64,000 nt of DNA from Legionella maioricensis (GCF_023618015.1 NZ_JAJKBJ010000012.1:1-64000); one strand, 5' to 3'. Positions 46,490 through 56,161 are shown, numbered from the stretch's first letter. Notes: a model not told the origin generated them from the letters alone. Program-made: numbers and translations.

Positions 46490-47263
46490 TTATTTATTTC
46501 TAACAAAGCTTAAATGACTTTCAGAGGAATGTTCTTTACTAAACCGATAATCTAACTCAGTAAAGTCTTTAAGATGTTCTAAATGCTCAATTCGATGGTG
46601 CATAATAAATTTGGCCATTACTCCCCTTGCCTTCTTGGCATGAATACCAATCATTTTAATTTCATTATTCTTTTGCTCATAAAAATTGATGGTAATGATT
46701 GGGGACTTTATTTTTTTCTCATCCACTACTTTAAAGTACTCTGCAGATGCAAGATTAATAAGCAAAGGATTATCTTGAAGAGCTAATTGTTGATTCAAGA
46801 CTTTAGTTACCGGCTCACGCCAAAAATCATATAAATTGGCACCGCAAGGATTGGCAAGACGCACGCCCATTTCAAGGCGATAGGGCTGAATTTCATCCAA
46901 AGGTTTCAAAAATCCATAAAGACCGGATAAAATTCCCAAATGAGATTGAGAATAATCAATTTCTTCAGCCGTCCAGCTTGAAGCTTGTAAGCCTTGATAA
47001 ACATCGCCTTGAAATAAAAATAGAGCGGGATACGAGTGAGGCATAGAACTCTCTTTGAAAGAGAACTGTTGGTATCGATCGTAATTTAATACAGCCAATT
47101 CTTTAGATAAATCCATTAAAGCAGCGATCTGCTCTATAGATTGAGACTTCATAATCTTGGCTAATTTCACGGCTTTTTTGATTAGTAAAGGTTGTGAAGT
47201 ATTGCCAGAATAAGGCTTTGCAATCGATAATAATTTTTTAGCGGGTGATAATAAAGTCAACAT
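46490..47263 (-). CDS. yaaA: peroxide stress protein YaaA
   Basis: A 257-aa protein (E. coli YaaA is 258). The conserved start MLTLLSPAKKL and blocks KLAKIMKSQS, ALFLFQGDVYQGL, HLGILSGLYGFLKPLDEIQPYRLEMG (shown in parts) and KKARGVMAKF identify the DUF328 family, which lowers free iron during H2O2 stress and binds DNA. The PLP-enzyme gene follows after eight bases on the same strand, suggesting one transcript. Confidence 0.94.
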   Translation of the reverse strand: MLTLLSPAKKLLSIAKPYSGNTSQPLLIKKAVKLAKIMKSQSIEQIAALMDLSKELAVLNYDRYQQFSFKESSMPHSYPALFLFQGDVYQGLQASSWTAEEIDYSQSHLGILSGLYGFLKPLDEIQPYRLEMGVRLANPCGANLYDFWREPVTKVLNQQLALQDNPLLINLASAEYFKVVDEKKIKSPIITINFYEQKNNEIKMIGIHAKKARGVMAKFIMHHRIEHLEHLKDFTELDYRFSKEHSSESHLSFVRNK

Positions 47264-47361
47264 ATACAGGTACCTGAATTAAATTAATACATTTAAAAAT
47301 CTATTCCTACATAAATAGAGCCAGACACTGAAAACAACAAAACAAAAGCGATATACTCTCT

Positions 47362-48438
47362 TTAGGCTAATACTGATAAATCTCTTTTCATATTGTGCTT
47401 CAAGTTTTTTTGCAGATATACCCGTTCAGTAAATATATTATTTAAAAACTCTCTTGTTTTGATCAAAAACATATTTCTATTTTTTAGCTTTAAACTAAGT
47501 AATAGATTTCTTTTTTGCTTATGGCGGCTTAATCCCATCCCCAGGCCAAATAAAAAGCCAATAAAAATAGAAGACAATGCAAAAACTGCCCATGATAAAT
47601 TGGATATAGGAACAATAACTTTAACACCGATTAATACAGAGATAACCGTCCATCCAATGCTTAATAATACTTCAGCACAAGCCACCCCAGAAGCAATACC
47701 AAAAATTGTATTTCTAAGATGTCCGGTATGAGGAAGGTTATTATTAGCGTCTTGAACTACTTTTTCAAAAGTTAACTCATTAGCTAAATAATTATTTTTT
47801 ATGTAATGAATCAATGACTTTCTAATTGACTTGTTAGCAGAAAGATCGCTATTCGCTAACAGCTCAATAAAAGAAAAAGAGTTGATTTGCTCCAGATTAT
47901 TGTTTGAACTTAATAACAGTCTCACTCTCGGTTGCCAGAGCAATACAAAATGAACAGTCTCAAATTGCTTGAATTTTTTGCAAACAGATGCCACAAGTGA
48001 ATCAGTAATTAAAAAATAATTGTTTTCTATTCCTGATAAAAGATGTTGAGTGAACTCTTCATCACTAGAAAATAAACAGCGTAATTGTAACAGCTCATAA
48101 AATAACTCTTCAGATAAGTTAATGAACTCTCTTACGGAAGAAGTTATCTCTTCATGCAAATGAAACATATCGTCTATTAATTTTCTAAAGCCATACAGTG
48201 AAATGGGAATCGCTAAAAATAGAGAAATAACCGTTGATACTGCTATGGTCACTGTGGAGATAGGTCCTGTAAAGCCGTCAGGAGCAATAGGTGCAGTGGT
48301 ATACCAGAATGCTGCAGAAATTAAACCAGCTATGCCGATGCCTTCAAAAAGAGCATGTGCACTGATAATTATTTTATCACTTTTAGCCACAGAAAATTCA
48401 GTAGATTTTGAGGCGGGAATTTTTTTATCAGCATTCAT
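47362..48438 (-). CDS. hypothetical four-helix membrane protein
   Basis: A 358-aa protein. Two membrane helices occur near residues 31-46 and 61-85 and another pair near 245-275 and 282-302. A soluble helical domain of ~155 residues lies between the pairs, and the basic C-terminus (KQKRNLLLSLKLKNRNM) is probably cytosolic. This 2+2 hairpin plan recurs in Legionella proteins that insert into host membranes, but also in ordinary inner-membrane proteins. No family is recognised and no convincing secretion signal is seen. Confidence 0.7.
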   Translation of the reverse strand: MNADKKIPASKSTEFSVAKSDKIIISAHALFEGIGIAGLISAAFWYTTAPIAPDGFTGPISTVTIAVSTVISLFLAIPISLYGFRKLIDDMFHLHEEITSSVREFINLSEELFYELLQLRCLFSSDEEFTQHLLSGIENNYFLITDSLVASVCKKFKQFETVHFVLLWQPRVRLLLSSNNNLEQINSFSFIELLANSDLSANKSIRKSLIHYIKNNYLANELTFEKVVQDANNNLPHTGHLRNTIFGIASGVACAEVLLSIGWTVISVLIGVKVIVPISNLSWAVFALSSIFIGFLFGLGMGLSRHKQKRNLLLSLKLKNRNMFLIKTREFLNNIFTERVYLQKNLKHNMKRDLSVLA

Positions 48439-48503
48439 CAGAATTACCCTAATAAACTAGAAATGAGCAGATGTTCAATCCCTGTTTTTGATTCGCTTCC
48501 ACC

Positions 48504-49052
48504 TTAATGAGCCATACCCACACGAGGTCTCTGCATGAATATAGTGATTGGATCACTGGTTAAAAGAACCTCTCCATTCGCATTAACCACCTGAACAGCA
48601 ATAGTATGAGATCCTCTGTAAATACCATTTAATTCAAAAATCGTATTCGGTTGGGGATCTCCCAGTGGTGCTCCATCAAATAATATTTGCAAATTATCGC
48701 CTTCCGATAATTTAGGCTCTAATTCAACGGAAACAACAACGTACCCTTGATTGTTACGAATTGTAGCCTGATTAAGAGGATCTCTAATCGCTATTTTGGT
48801 ATAGGTTCTATCACTTTTTTCACTAGTATTATTTTCTTCTTGAACAGGAGTAACCTCCTGTTTTGGTGAGGAAGAAGAAGGAGAAGGTGTTGAAAAACTC
48901 TGATCATCAGGAATTTTTAGTTTCTCCGCACCTGGGTGCGGATTATCACTAAAGTGAACAACTCCTTGACTGTCTGTCCAGGTATAAACTTCCGCATGTG
49001 AAGTGCACGTCATCATTATTAATGCAGCCAGCAGGAAAAGTTTATTCATCAC
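48504..49052 (-). CDS. exported DUF4124-domain protein
   Basis: A 182-aa protein with a signal peptide (MMNKLFLLAALIMMTCTSHA). The DUF4124 signature EVYTWTDSQGVVHFSDNPHP follows directly (residues 21-40), then a Ser/Pro-rich linker (~55-70), then a C-terminal beta-sandwich (SDRTYTKIAIRDPLN onward) resembling an Ig-like fold. DUF4124 proteins are periplasmic or envelope proteins of unknown role in proteobacteria. It lies 15 bases after glnA on the same strand, a pairing seen in other gammaproteobacteria near glnA/ntrBC. Confidence 0.87.
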   Translation of the reverse strand: MMNKLFLLAALIMMTCTSHAEVYTWTDSQGVVHFSDNPHPGAEKLKIPDDQSFSTPSPSSSSPKQEVTPVQEENNTSEKSDRTYTKIAIRDPLNQATIRNNQGYVVVSVELEPKLSEGDNLQILFDGAPLGDPQPNTIFELNGIYRGSHTIAVQVVNANGEVLLTSDPITIFMQRPRVGMAH

Positions 49053-49067
49053 CTTTATCCTTTGTCT

Positions 49068-50480
49068 TTACAGACTGTAATATAACTCAAATTCAAAAGG
49101 ATGGGTCAGACTTCTGATTTTTGTTATTTCCTCTTCTTTCAATCGGATGTAATTATTAATAAAGTCTCTACTAAATACATCGCCTTGCAACAAGAACTCA
49201 TGATCAGCTCTTAAATTTTCCATTGCTTGCTCCAAAGAAGAACAAACTGTTGGAACATCAACAAGCTCTTCAGGTGGTAAATCATAAAGATCTTTATCCA
49301 TAGGTTGTCCAGGATGAATTTTCTTTTGAATACCATCAAGTCCGGCCATCATCATGGCAGTGAAAGCCAGATAAGGGTTTGCTGTTGGATCAGGAAAACG
49401 AACTTCAATCCGACGTGCTTTAGGGTTATGTACATGAGGTATACGAATTGCAGCAGAACGATTCCTTGCAGAATAAGCCAATAATACTGGTGCTTCAAAT
49501 CCAGGAACCAGACGTTTGTAACTGTTAGTAGATGGATTGGTAAAGGCATTTAAGGCACGGGCATGCTTCACAATTCCGCCGATGTAATATAAGGCGGTTT
49601 CAGAAAGACCCGCATATTGATCGCCAGCGAATAAATTAACTCCATCTTTCGATAATGATTGATGGCAGTGCATCCCGCTTCCATTATCACCTACCAAAGG
49701 TTTAGGCATAAAAGTCGCAGTTTTTCCATAATTATGGGCTACGTTATGAATAACGTATTTTAAAATTTGCAGCTCATCTGCTTTTTTAGTCAAAGTATTA
49801 AAACGTGTTGCCACCTCGCATTGGTTTGCTGTCGCCACCTCATGATGATGTGCTTCAACTACAGATCCCAATGACTCAAGAGTTAAACATATAGCAGAAC
49901 GAATATCATGAGAAGAATCTACCGGAGGAACTGGGAAGTAACCGCCTTTTACAGAAGGTCTGTGGCCTATATTACCACCTTCCATTTCTTTGCCGGAATT
50001 CCAATGCGCCTCATCAGAATCTATTTTATAAAAAGATCCGCTGATATTGGTTTCCCACTGAACATTGTCGAATAAGAAAAATTCAGGTTCTGGACCAAAA
50101 TTAACGCCATCAGCTATACCTGTAGATTGTAAATAAGCTTCTGCACGTTGCGCTAATGACCGAGGGCAACGATCATAACCAAGCCCTGTTTGTGGATCAA
50201 CAACGTTGCAACGTATGAATAAAGTATTATCCTGAAAAAATGGATCCAATTTGACAGAATCTAAATCCGGCATGAGTGCCAGGTCAGATTGATGAATTTT
50301 CTGCCATCCTTTGAATGATGAACCATCTATCATTTTTCCATTTTCAAAAAAATCATCATCAGCAGCGGATACTGGAATAGTATAATGTTGTTCCTTACCT
50401 CGTATATCAGTAAATCTTAAATCGATAAACTTTGCTTCGTGTTCCTTAATTGCCTCAAGCACTACATTTTTACTCATCAT
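49068..50480 (-). CDS. glnA: glutamine synthetase type I
   Basis: A 470-aa enzyme (E. coli GlnA is 469) making glutamine from glutamate and ammonia in a dodecamer. Blocks: [35 protein letters not shown], the ATP/metal site [34 protein letters not shown] and the adenylation loop [11 protein letters not shown] with Tyr. The adenylation Tyr implies control by GlnE. No clear sigma-54 site was seen upstream. Divergent from lspF across a 95-base spacer that holds an inverted repeat. Confidence 0.97.
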   Translation of the reverse strand: MMSKNVVLEAIKEHEAKFIDLRFTDIRGKEQHYTIPVSAADDDFFENGKMIDGSSFKGWQKIHQSDLALMPDLDSVKLDPFFQDNTLFIRCNVVDPQTGLGYDRCPRSLAQRAEAYLQSTGIADGVNFGPEPEFFLFDNVQWETNISGSFYKIDSDEAHWNSGKEMEGGNIGHRPSVKGGYFPVPPVDSSHDIRSAICLTLESLGSVVEAHHHEVATANQCEVATRFNTLTKKADELQILKYVIHNVAHNYGKTATFMPKPLVGDNGSGMHCHQSLSKDGVNLFAGDQYAGLSETALYYIGGIVKHARALNAFTNPSTNSYKRLVPGFEAPVLLAYSARNRSAAIRIPHVHNPKARRIEVRFPDPTANPYLAFTAMMMAGLDGIQKKIHPGQPMDKDLYDLPPEELVDVPTVCSSLEQAMENLRADHEFLLQGDVFSRDFINNYIRLKEEEITKIRSLTHPFEFELYYSL

Positions 50481-50547
50481 TTAGTCTCCAGGATAGTTCG
50501 GCTGTAAGTTTACCTTAAGTGACTTATTAAACCCAATAGATTACACT

Positions 50548-50566
50548 CTATAGTTTTCAACTATAG
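50548..50566. promoter_or_regulatory. inverted repeat between glnA and lspF
   Basis: CTATAGTT-TTC-AACTATAG is a perfect inverted repeat. TATAGT at 50562-50567 could be the lspF -10 box, which would place transcription start at or just before the lspF ATG, so the mRNA may be leaderless. The same palindrome supplies a -10-like sequence for glnA on the other strand. An operator role is possible. Confidence 0.45.
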
Positions 50567-50575
50567 TAAAATAAT

Positions 50576-51775
50576 ATGGGCGCGTACCAATATCAAGCGC
50601 TAAAAAAAAATGGCAATCCCAGTAAAGGCGTGATCGAAGCGGATTCAGAGCGCCATGCCCGCCAATTGTTGCGTGAACAAGGCTTAATACCGACTCAAAT
50701 TCAGACTCTGACCCAACAGCGCGTTGCCAATACGAAGAGCAAAATCTCCGCAGCGGATCTGTCGTTACTCACCAGACAATTAGCCACCCTTCTTGCTGCC
50801 GGTATCCCCGTAGAAGAATCCTTACGCGGCGTCAGTGAACAAACCGAAAAAGATAAAGTAAGAGAGCTTATTATTGGAATTCGTGCCAAGGTGCTCGAAG
50901 GGTATGGTTTGGCGCAGGCCATGGCTCAATACCCCAATGCTTTTCCTGAATTGTATAGAGCGACCGTAGGCTCAGGAGAGCAAACAGGGCGTCTTGACTT
51001 AGTTTTGGAAAAGCTGGCTGATTATACTGAAAATCAGCAAAATACCCGCCAAAAAGTACAGCAGGCTTTGATTTACCCACTTATTATGATCATTGTTTCT
51101 GTAGCAATTATTAGCTTCTTACTCACGTTTGTAGTCCCTAAAATTATTGAAGTATTTACCAGTAGCGGACAAACGCTGCCGGGTATGACTCAACTGCTCA
51201 TTACCTTTAGTCAGTTTATTAAATCGTATGGGCTTTATACTTTAATGGTCATCCTCCTTGCTATTGTTGGTTTTAAAAGAAGCTTGAACAATATAAAAAT
51301 TAAAATGGCATGGCATCGGTTAATTCTCCGCTTACCTATTGTGTCCTATCTGGCAAAAACAATTAACGTTGCCCGCTACATCCACACCTTTGGAATTCTC
51401 TTTGCGGCAGGAGTGAGTGTACTTGAAACCATGCGCGTTTCAGCAAGTCTGGTTACCAATTTAGTGATGAGACAAGCATTTGATGCAGCTACACTGCGTG
51501 TCAGAGAAGGCAGTGGTATCCATGAGGCCCTAAAAGAAACTCGTTACATCAGCCCGATGGCAATTCATTTAATTGCCAGCGGTGAAAAAAGTGGTCAACT
51601 TTCCAATATGATGGAACGTTCAGCCAATCATCTGGATAATGAAGTAAAGCGATTAATTGATACCTCTTTGACCTTGTTAGAACCCATGGTGATTTTGCTC
51701 ATGGGTGCAGTGGTTCTGTTTATTGTTTTGGCGACATTATTACCGATATTTTCAATGGAACAATTAGTTGCTTAA
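50576..51775 (+). CDS. lspF: type II secretion inner membrane protein F
   Basis: A 399-aa GspF-family platform protein. Two T2SSF repeats (about 65-190 and 265-390) each carry helices; membrane segments are near 168-190, 217-237 and 372-395. Family blocks include TRQLATLLAAGIPVEESL, GEQTGRLDLVLEKLADY and GEKSGQLSNMMER. It anchors the secretion ATPase LspE. No Shine-Dalgarno is visible before ATG 50576. First of six lsp genes in the order F-G-H-I-J-K; Legionella keeps lspDE elsewhere. Confidence 0.95.
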   Translation: MGAYQYQALKKNGNPSKGVIEADSERHARQLLREQGLIPTQIQTLTQQRVANTKSKISAADLSLLTRQLATLLAAGIPVEESLRGVSEQTEKDKVRELIIGIRAKVLEGYGLAQAMAQYPNAFPELYRATVGSGEQTGRLDLVLEKLADYTENQQNTRQKVQQALIYPLIMIIVSVAIISFLLTFVVPKIIEVFTSSGQTLPGMTQLLITFSQFIKSYGLYTLMVILLAIVGFKRSLNNIKIKMAWHRLILRLPIVSYLAKTINVARYIHTFGILFAAGVSVLETMRVSASLVTNLVMRQAFDAATLRVREGSGIHEALKETRYISPMAIHLIASGEKSGQLSNMMERSANHLDNEVKRLIDTSLTLLEPMVILLMGAVVLFIVLATLLPIFSMEQLVA

Positions 51776-51878
51776 AGAATAATGCTCTATAGAATAGGAT
51801 GGACTTTTTATATGGATGCATAGGTTGATGCATTAAAAGTGTGTTATTATTTACCATTTAGTTTTCAAAGGAACAAAG

Positions 51879-52298
51879 ATGAATCGACAAAAGGGTTTTT
51901 CATTAATTGAAATTATGGTTGTTGTCGTTATATTAGGTATTTTAGCCTCTATAGTCGTACCTAAAATTATGGGGCGTCCTGATGAGGCTCGTAAAGTAAA
52001 GGCAAAACAAGATGTACTCGCCATCCAAAATGCTCTTGACTTGTATAAGCTTGATAATGGCACATACCCCAGTACGGATCAGGGTTTAATGGCTTTGGTA
52101 GAAAAACCGTCAAATAACCCTACCCCAACCAATTGGAAACAATACCTTAAGTCTGTACCTAAGGATCCTTGGGGAAGAGATTATCTTTACTTAAATCCTG
52201 GACAGCACGGTGATGTGGATGTGTTTACTCTGGGAGCTGAGGGCCAACCTGGTGGAACAGGTATTAATGCGGAGATTGGTAACTGGGATGATCACTAA
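51879..52298 (+). CDS. lspG: type II secretion major pseudopilin G
   Basis: A 139-aa pseudopilin. The prepilin peptidase site G-F-S-L-I-E at residues 6-11 (KGFSLIEIMVVVVILGI) precedes the hydrophobic helix. The C-terminal calcium-binding loop reads GDVDVFTLGAEGQPGGTG, as in GspG. It polymerises into the pseudopilus that pushes substrates out. AAGGAA precedes the ATG; a 103-base gap after lspF could hold an extra promoter. Its stop overlaps lspH. Confidence 0.96.
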   Translation: MNRQKGFSLIEIMVVVVILGILASIVVPKIMGRPDEARKVKAKQDVLAIQNALDLYKLDNGTYPSTDQGLMALVEKPSNNPTPTNWKQYLKSVPKDPWGRDYLYLNPGQHGDVDVFTLGAEGQPGGTGINAEIGNWDDH

Positions 52299-52770
52299 TC
52301 GAGGTTTTACCCTAATTGAAATTCTAATCGTCATTGTTATTATAGGCATTACCGTTGGTTTTGCCTTAATTACTTTTGGGGATTTTGGCGAAAGCAGACG
52401 AATATTGTTTTCAGTCGATCAATTAGTAAATGCCCTTAAATTAGCCCAGCAACAAGCTATTTTAGAAACCAGCACCCTAGGACTTCGCATCAATAATAAC
52501 AGTTATCAAATTTTAAGATTTCAAAACGCCTCCAATTGGGAGCCCATCTCTAATAAAGGGATTTTTAAAGTTACTTATTTCCCTAAAAATACGGTCATTA
52601 TTCTTAAAACAAATAATAAGCCTCTTCCAGGATCGCCATCCATAATCATTAACTCTTCTGGAGACATGACTCCTTTTACTTTAAGCTTTGGAACAAATAA
52701 AGAGATGATGACCACGCTAAAGGGCTCTCATAATGGCAATCTAATTTTTTCTACGGCTAAAATCAAATGA
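52288..52770 (+). CDS. lspH: type II secretion minor pseudopilin H
   Basis: A 160-aa pseudopilin from ATG 52288 (MITNRGFTLIEILIVIVIIG), which overlaps lspG by 11 bases; the open frame from 52210 lies in lspG and is not GspH-like. The prepilin site RGFTLIE is at residues 5-11, and the helix is followed by a beta domain. GspH sits near the pseudopilus tip. Overlap of four bases with lspI. Confidence 0.92.
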   Translation: MITNRGFTLIEILIVIVIIGITVGFALITFGDFGESRRILFSVDQLVNALKLAQQQAILETSTLGLRINNNSYQILRFQNASNWEPISNKGIFKVTYFPKNTVIILKTNNKPLPGSPSIIINSSGDMTPFTLSFGTNKEMMTTLKGSHNGNLIFSTAKIK

Positions 52771-53153
52771 ATCCTCATACAAAGTCAAATCAGAAAATAT
52801 CAGGATTTACTTTAATTGAGGTATTACTGGCACTTACTATTATCGCTATTGCTTTAACGGCTTTATTAAAAGCCACAGCACAAAATATAGAAAATACCCA
52901 TCGCATCAAAGAGAAAGCGATTGGTCATTGGGTTGCCATGCAAGGAGTTTCTATGATTCAGCTCAATCTGCTCCAGCTAAACCAGAGCCAAGAGTCAACA
53001 CAGGCGACCACCATGCTTGGACAACAGTGGTATTGGAGGGCAAAATTCAGCGCCACTCCCATAAAACAAATGCAGCAAATCACCATTTCTGTTAGCCCCA
53101 AACAATCGGGACCTTTTCGTGAAGAACTCGTTGCCTTCAGGTACTTACAATGA
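52767..53153 (+). CDS. lspI: type II secretion minor pseudopilin I
   Basis: A 128-aa pseudopilin. The prepilin site SGFTLIEVLLALTIIAIAL occurs near residue 12, followed by the family feature of a short hydrophobic helix and a small beta domain (WYWRAKFSATPIKQMQQI). GspI starts the tip complex with J and K. Overlaps lspH by four bases and lspJ by four, a translationally coupled string. Confidence 0.93.
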   Translation: MNPHTKSNQKISGFTLIEVLLALTIIAIALTALLKATAQNIENTHRIKEKAIGHWVAMQGVSMIQLNLLQLNQSQESTQATTMLGQQWYWRAKFSATPIKQMQQITISVSPKQSGPFREELVAFRYLQ

Positions 53154-53767
53154 AACATAACAAGGGATTTACCCTGATTGAAATTTTAATTGCTCTAACT
53201 GTTTTTGCAATATTAGCGACCATTACTTCTTCTTCATTATATTATGCCTTCACTAATCGAACCCGGGTTAATGCCCAAGCGGAGCGTTTAAATGCCTTAC
53301 AGCTTGCCATTAGTTTAATTCAACAGGACACAACGCAAACTGTAGAGCGGGCCATTAGAGGAAACGAAATGCACCTATTTCCGGTTTTTGTTGGGCAACC
53401 TCAATATCTGGAGCTGACTCGAGATGGCAACATTAATCCTCAAAGCTTTGAGAAGCGCAGTAATCTAAAACGTATCGCTCTTGTATGTATGGATGGCTCA
53501 CTTCTTCATCGCACATGGCCTAGTCTGGATCCGGCCAATAGAAAGACTTATGAAGACAAAGTATTGCTTAATAATGTAACTAACTGTCATTTTAATTACT
53601 TAAATCAAAGTCTGCAGCTCTTACCAGAATGGCGGGAACAAGCCGTCACTCAAGACCAAGGGAAAGAACCATTACCGAAGGCAATACAGATAAATATTAC
53701 GTTGCCAGAATGGGGTGAAATGAACTTGTTATTCGTTATTCCGGCGGCTCTTTATGCATCCACTTAA
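53150..53767 (+). CDS. lspJ: type II secretion minor pseudopilin J
   Basis: A 205-aa pseudopilin. The prepilin site KGFTLIEILIALTVFAILAT is at residues 5-24; the C-terminal domain has NGF-type spacing typical of GspJ (LQLAISLIQQDTTQTVERAIR block). It joins I and K in the tip. Overlaps lspI by four and lspK by 14 bases. Confidence 0.93.
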   Translation: MKHNKGFTLIEILIALTVFAILATITSSSLYYAFTNRTRVNAQAERLNALQLAISLIQQDTTQTVERAIRGNEMHLFPVFVGQPQYLELTRDGNINPQSFEKRSNLKRIALVCMDGSLLHRTWPSLDPANRKTYEDKVLLNNVTNCHFNYLNQSLQLLPEWREQAVTQDQGKEPLPKAIQINITLPEWGEMNLLFVIPAALYAST

Positions 53768-54695
53768 AAAATCTCGGGGAGGTGCCCTGCTCACAGCTCT
53801 TTTTATCATGACTTTAGTGGCAATTGTTGCCACAGCTATGAGCACCAGATTGCAATTAGATATTTACCGAACTCGATTAACAGTTACTCACGACAAACTT
53901 TATCTTGCATCACAGGCTGTATTGTTTTGGGCAATGAATGAGTTAAGTGATAAAACCAAGCAATTTACCAAATTGGATAAGCAAGGTATGGTTGCCCAAT
54001 ATCCTAAAAATATGGAGCTGATTGTTAATCATATAAAATTAAGCGGTGGTCTTTATGACTTACAAGCGCGTTTTAATCTCAACAATCTGATTGAAAAAAA
54101 ATTACTGCCGGTTTTTATTAATCTTATTAGTCATACCACTCATCAGTTAAATAATAAAGAACAGCTTAATTTGGCGCTTGGGGTTCAAGACTGGTTAACT
54201 ACTTATGATCTCGCTCGTGGTAAGGATAATTACACTTCCTATTACCTCTCACAAAAACCTCCTTATTATCCAAGTCATCAATTAATGAACAGCACTTCAG
54301 AATTTAGATTAATTAAAGATGTTTCTTCAGCCGTGTACCAGGCTATAGAACCTTTTGTCACTGTCTTACCAGAAACGACTCCGATAAATATCAATACTGC
54401 CTCAAAAAAAGTACTTATGTCACTTGGTAATGGAATGACTGAAGTCCAGGTGAATGAGCTCATAATGGCAAGAGGAGAAAATGGCATAAAAGATCTTAAA
54501 GACATTGCTGAGTTGGCTAAAAAAATTGATTTACCCAGTGAACAAATTACTATAGAAAGCAAATATTTTCTCAACGTAGCTGTTGTAACAAGCGATGAAT
54601 TTAAATTAACAGTTTATACTTTGCTAAAACGGAGTAAGGATAAACAAGGAAAAGTATCGGTTAGTGTGATTCGAGAAAGTATAAACAGCTTTTAA
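53754..54695 (+). CDS. lspK: type II secretion minor pseudopilin K
   Basis: A 313-aa pseudopilin, the largest of the set. After a short basic leader (MHPLKKSRGG), the helix ALLTALFIMTLVAIVATA lacks the Glu5 of other pseudopilins, as expected for GspK at the tip. The big C-terminal domain includes a helix-hairpin pair (NINTASKKVLMSL). The last codons and stop fall inside a perfect 36-bp palindrome that probably ends the operon. Confidence 0.93.
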   Translation: MHPLKKSRGGALLTALFIMTLVAIVATAMSTRLQLDIYRTRLTVTHDKLYLASQAVLFWAMNELSDKTKQFTKLDKQGMVAQYPKNMELIVNHIKLSGGLYDLQARFNLNNLIEKKLLPVFINLISHTTHQLNNKEQLNLALGVQDWLTTYDLARGKDNYTSYYLSQKPPYYPSHQLMNSTSEFRLIKDVSSAVYQAIEPFVTVLPETTPININTASKKVLMSLGNGMTEVQVNELIMARGENGIKDLKDIAELAKKIDLPSEQITIESKYFLNVAVVTSDEFKLTVYTLLKRSKDKQGKVSVSVIRESINSF

Positions 54696-54711
54696 AAGCT
54701 GTTTATACTTT
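54676..54711 (+). terminator. perfect 36-bp palindrome over lspK stop
   Basis: AAAGTATAAACAGCTTTT (54676-54693) and its exact inverse AAAAGCTGTTTATACTTT (54694-54711) abut with no loop. The lspK TAA (54693-54695) straddles the centre. As an RNA it would fold into a long AT-rich hairpin ending in a T-rich tail, a plausible terminator of the lsp operon. Confidence 0.7.
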
Positions 54712-54732
54712 ATGCCCTCTCTCATTCAGTCT

Positions 54733-54760
54733 GTAGCCTGGTTGCAAGCAACCAGGCTAC
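54733..54760. repeat. perfect palindrome GTAGCCTGG type
   Basis: GTAGCCTGGTTGC-AA-GCAACCAGGCTAC, 13-bp arms with no mismatch. It shares its outer GTAGCCTGG with the arms of the element at 43218-43299, suggesting a common repeat family. Confidence 0.85.
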
Positions 54761-54800
54761 CATTGTGTCACAGCATATGTCATTTGTGGATCAAATCGTG

Positions 54801-54887
54801 GTCATTGCGAACTAAGTGAAACAATTGTTCAGATTTTCAGCGAAGCACCCGTCTGCTTCGCCAAGGCTCGCAAAGACAAGATACGCA
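54801..54887. repeat. degenerate dispersed repeat (ATTGCGA type)
   Basis: A stretch containing TCATTGCGAAC, CGAAGCACCCGTCTGCTTCG and CTCGCAAAGACAAG resembles the 'cgtcattgcgag...gcaatgacg' repeats common in gammaproteobacteria. Inner GCGAAGCA and TGCTTCGC pair. The 'GCAAAGAC' end is shared with the element at 45362-45584. Confidence 0.55.
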
Positions 54888-54912
54888 TACTCCATGAATG
54901 CTTTCACAATGT

Positions 54913-56043
54913 TTAATCATCGTTTTGTGCGTTACTTTCTAAAGGCCCCATATCTTTAATTATTTTATCAGCGTCTTTTTTATCCTGCTCGGACAATTTA
55001 CTGTCTAAGGCTCTGAGTTCTTTTGCTGCTTCTTCATTTTTATTTCCAGCGGCAATTTTAAGCCAGGCATAAGCTTTAACTAAGTTTTTAGGTACCCCTA
55101 GCCCAGCCATGTACATATACCCTAATTTAGCCTGACCTACAGGATTTCCTTGAGCTGCAGATTTACCAAACCAGAAGGCTGCCTGTTGATAATCTTTATC
55201 CACTCCAGTACCAGTCAAAAGTAACTGACCAATTTGTGCTTGCGCTTCAGGTTGGCCTTTCTCAGCCGCAGCCTGATACCAGTAAGCAGCTTTTTGAGGA
55301 TTAGCATCTACTCCATATCCTTTGAGGTAATAATACCCCAGGTATGTTTCTGCATTGGGGTGTCCTTGATTCGCTGCCTGAGAGAACCAATAAAAAGCAA
55401 TTTTGTCATCAGCGGCTACTCCGCCCTGTTGCCCTGTATAGAGCAGACCTAAGCTGTAAGCCCCCTTCTCATCACCTTGCTCGGCTGCTTTTTGGTACCA
55501 TTCCAATGCTTTATTAACATCTTTAGGTGTACCTTTCCCTGTCATATATTGATAAGCTAAATTTACTTGAGCCTTACTGTAACCTTGATCCGCGGCTTTT
55601 CTAAACCAGGTGAATGCATTGGTATCACTTTGTTGAACTCCGTCACCTGTTGCATACATTAAGCCAACATTTCTTTGGGCAATAGCATTTCCTTGCTCTG
55701 CTGCTTTCATATACCATTTAAATGCTTCTGGATAATTTTGGGTCACACCCTTACCAGAGTCATACATAAATCCAAGACTTAATTGAGATAAAGCATACTT
55801 CTTTTCAGCAGATTTTTGATACCAGTTTCTTGCTTCTTCATAACTCATGGGTACACCATACCCATATTGATACATGCGCCCTAATAAATACATTGCCTCT
55901 TCATTACCCTCTTTTGCAGCCTGCATTAAATGAGGGTATGCGGTGTTGTAATCACCATTCTCATAAGCCGCAAAACCAATTAGCTCGTCTGCAAAAACAG
56001 AGTTAACCATCAGCAACATCAGTGCCAAAATGAACCCGCGCAT
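54913..56043 (-). CDS. lpnE: Sel1-repeat protein, LpnE-like
   Basis: A 376-aa exported protein. Signal peptide MRGFILALMLLMVNSVFA, then about eight to nine Sel1 (SLR) repeats of ~36 residues, each with A-x-x-x-L-G-x-x-Y-x-x-G-x-G-V and A-x-x-W-Y-x-K-A-A-x-Q-G. Length and plan match Legionella LpnE (375 aa), a secreted virulence factor that helps host-cell entry and vacuole traffic. A charged tail follows the repeats. Related Sel1 proteins (EnhC, LidL) are much larger or lack this size match. SLR paralogs make the exact name a little uncertain. Confidence 0.85.
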   Translation of the reverse strand: MRGFILALMLLMVNSVFADELIGFAAYENGDYNTAYPHLMQAAKEGNEEAMYLLGRMYQYGYGVPMSYEEARNWYQKSAEKKYALSQLSLGFMYDSGKGVTQNYPEAFKWYMKAAEQGNAIAQRNVGLMYATGDGVQQSDTNAFTWFRKAADQGYSKAQVNLAYQYMTGKGTPKDVNKALEWYQKAAEQGDEKGAYSLGLLYTGQQGGVAADDKIAFYWFSQAANQGHPNAETYLGYYYLKGYGVDANPQKAAYWYQAAAEKGQPEAQAQIGQLLLTGTGVDKDYQQAAFWFGKSAAQGNPVGQAKLGYMYMAGLGVPKNLVKAYAWLKIAAGNKNEEAAKELRALDSKLSEQDKKDADKIIKDMGPLESNAQNDD

Positions 56044-56161
56044 GCCTACTCCAATTCGGTGCCCTTATCTATAGAGTAGAATATTGAGCCAACAAAGCAA
56101 GTTATTGAACAAATTTATGATTTAAAAAGGAGTTTAGCAGAACTAATAAGCCCCGTAATCC

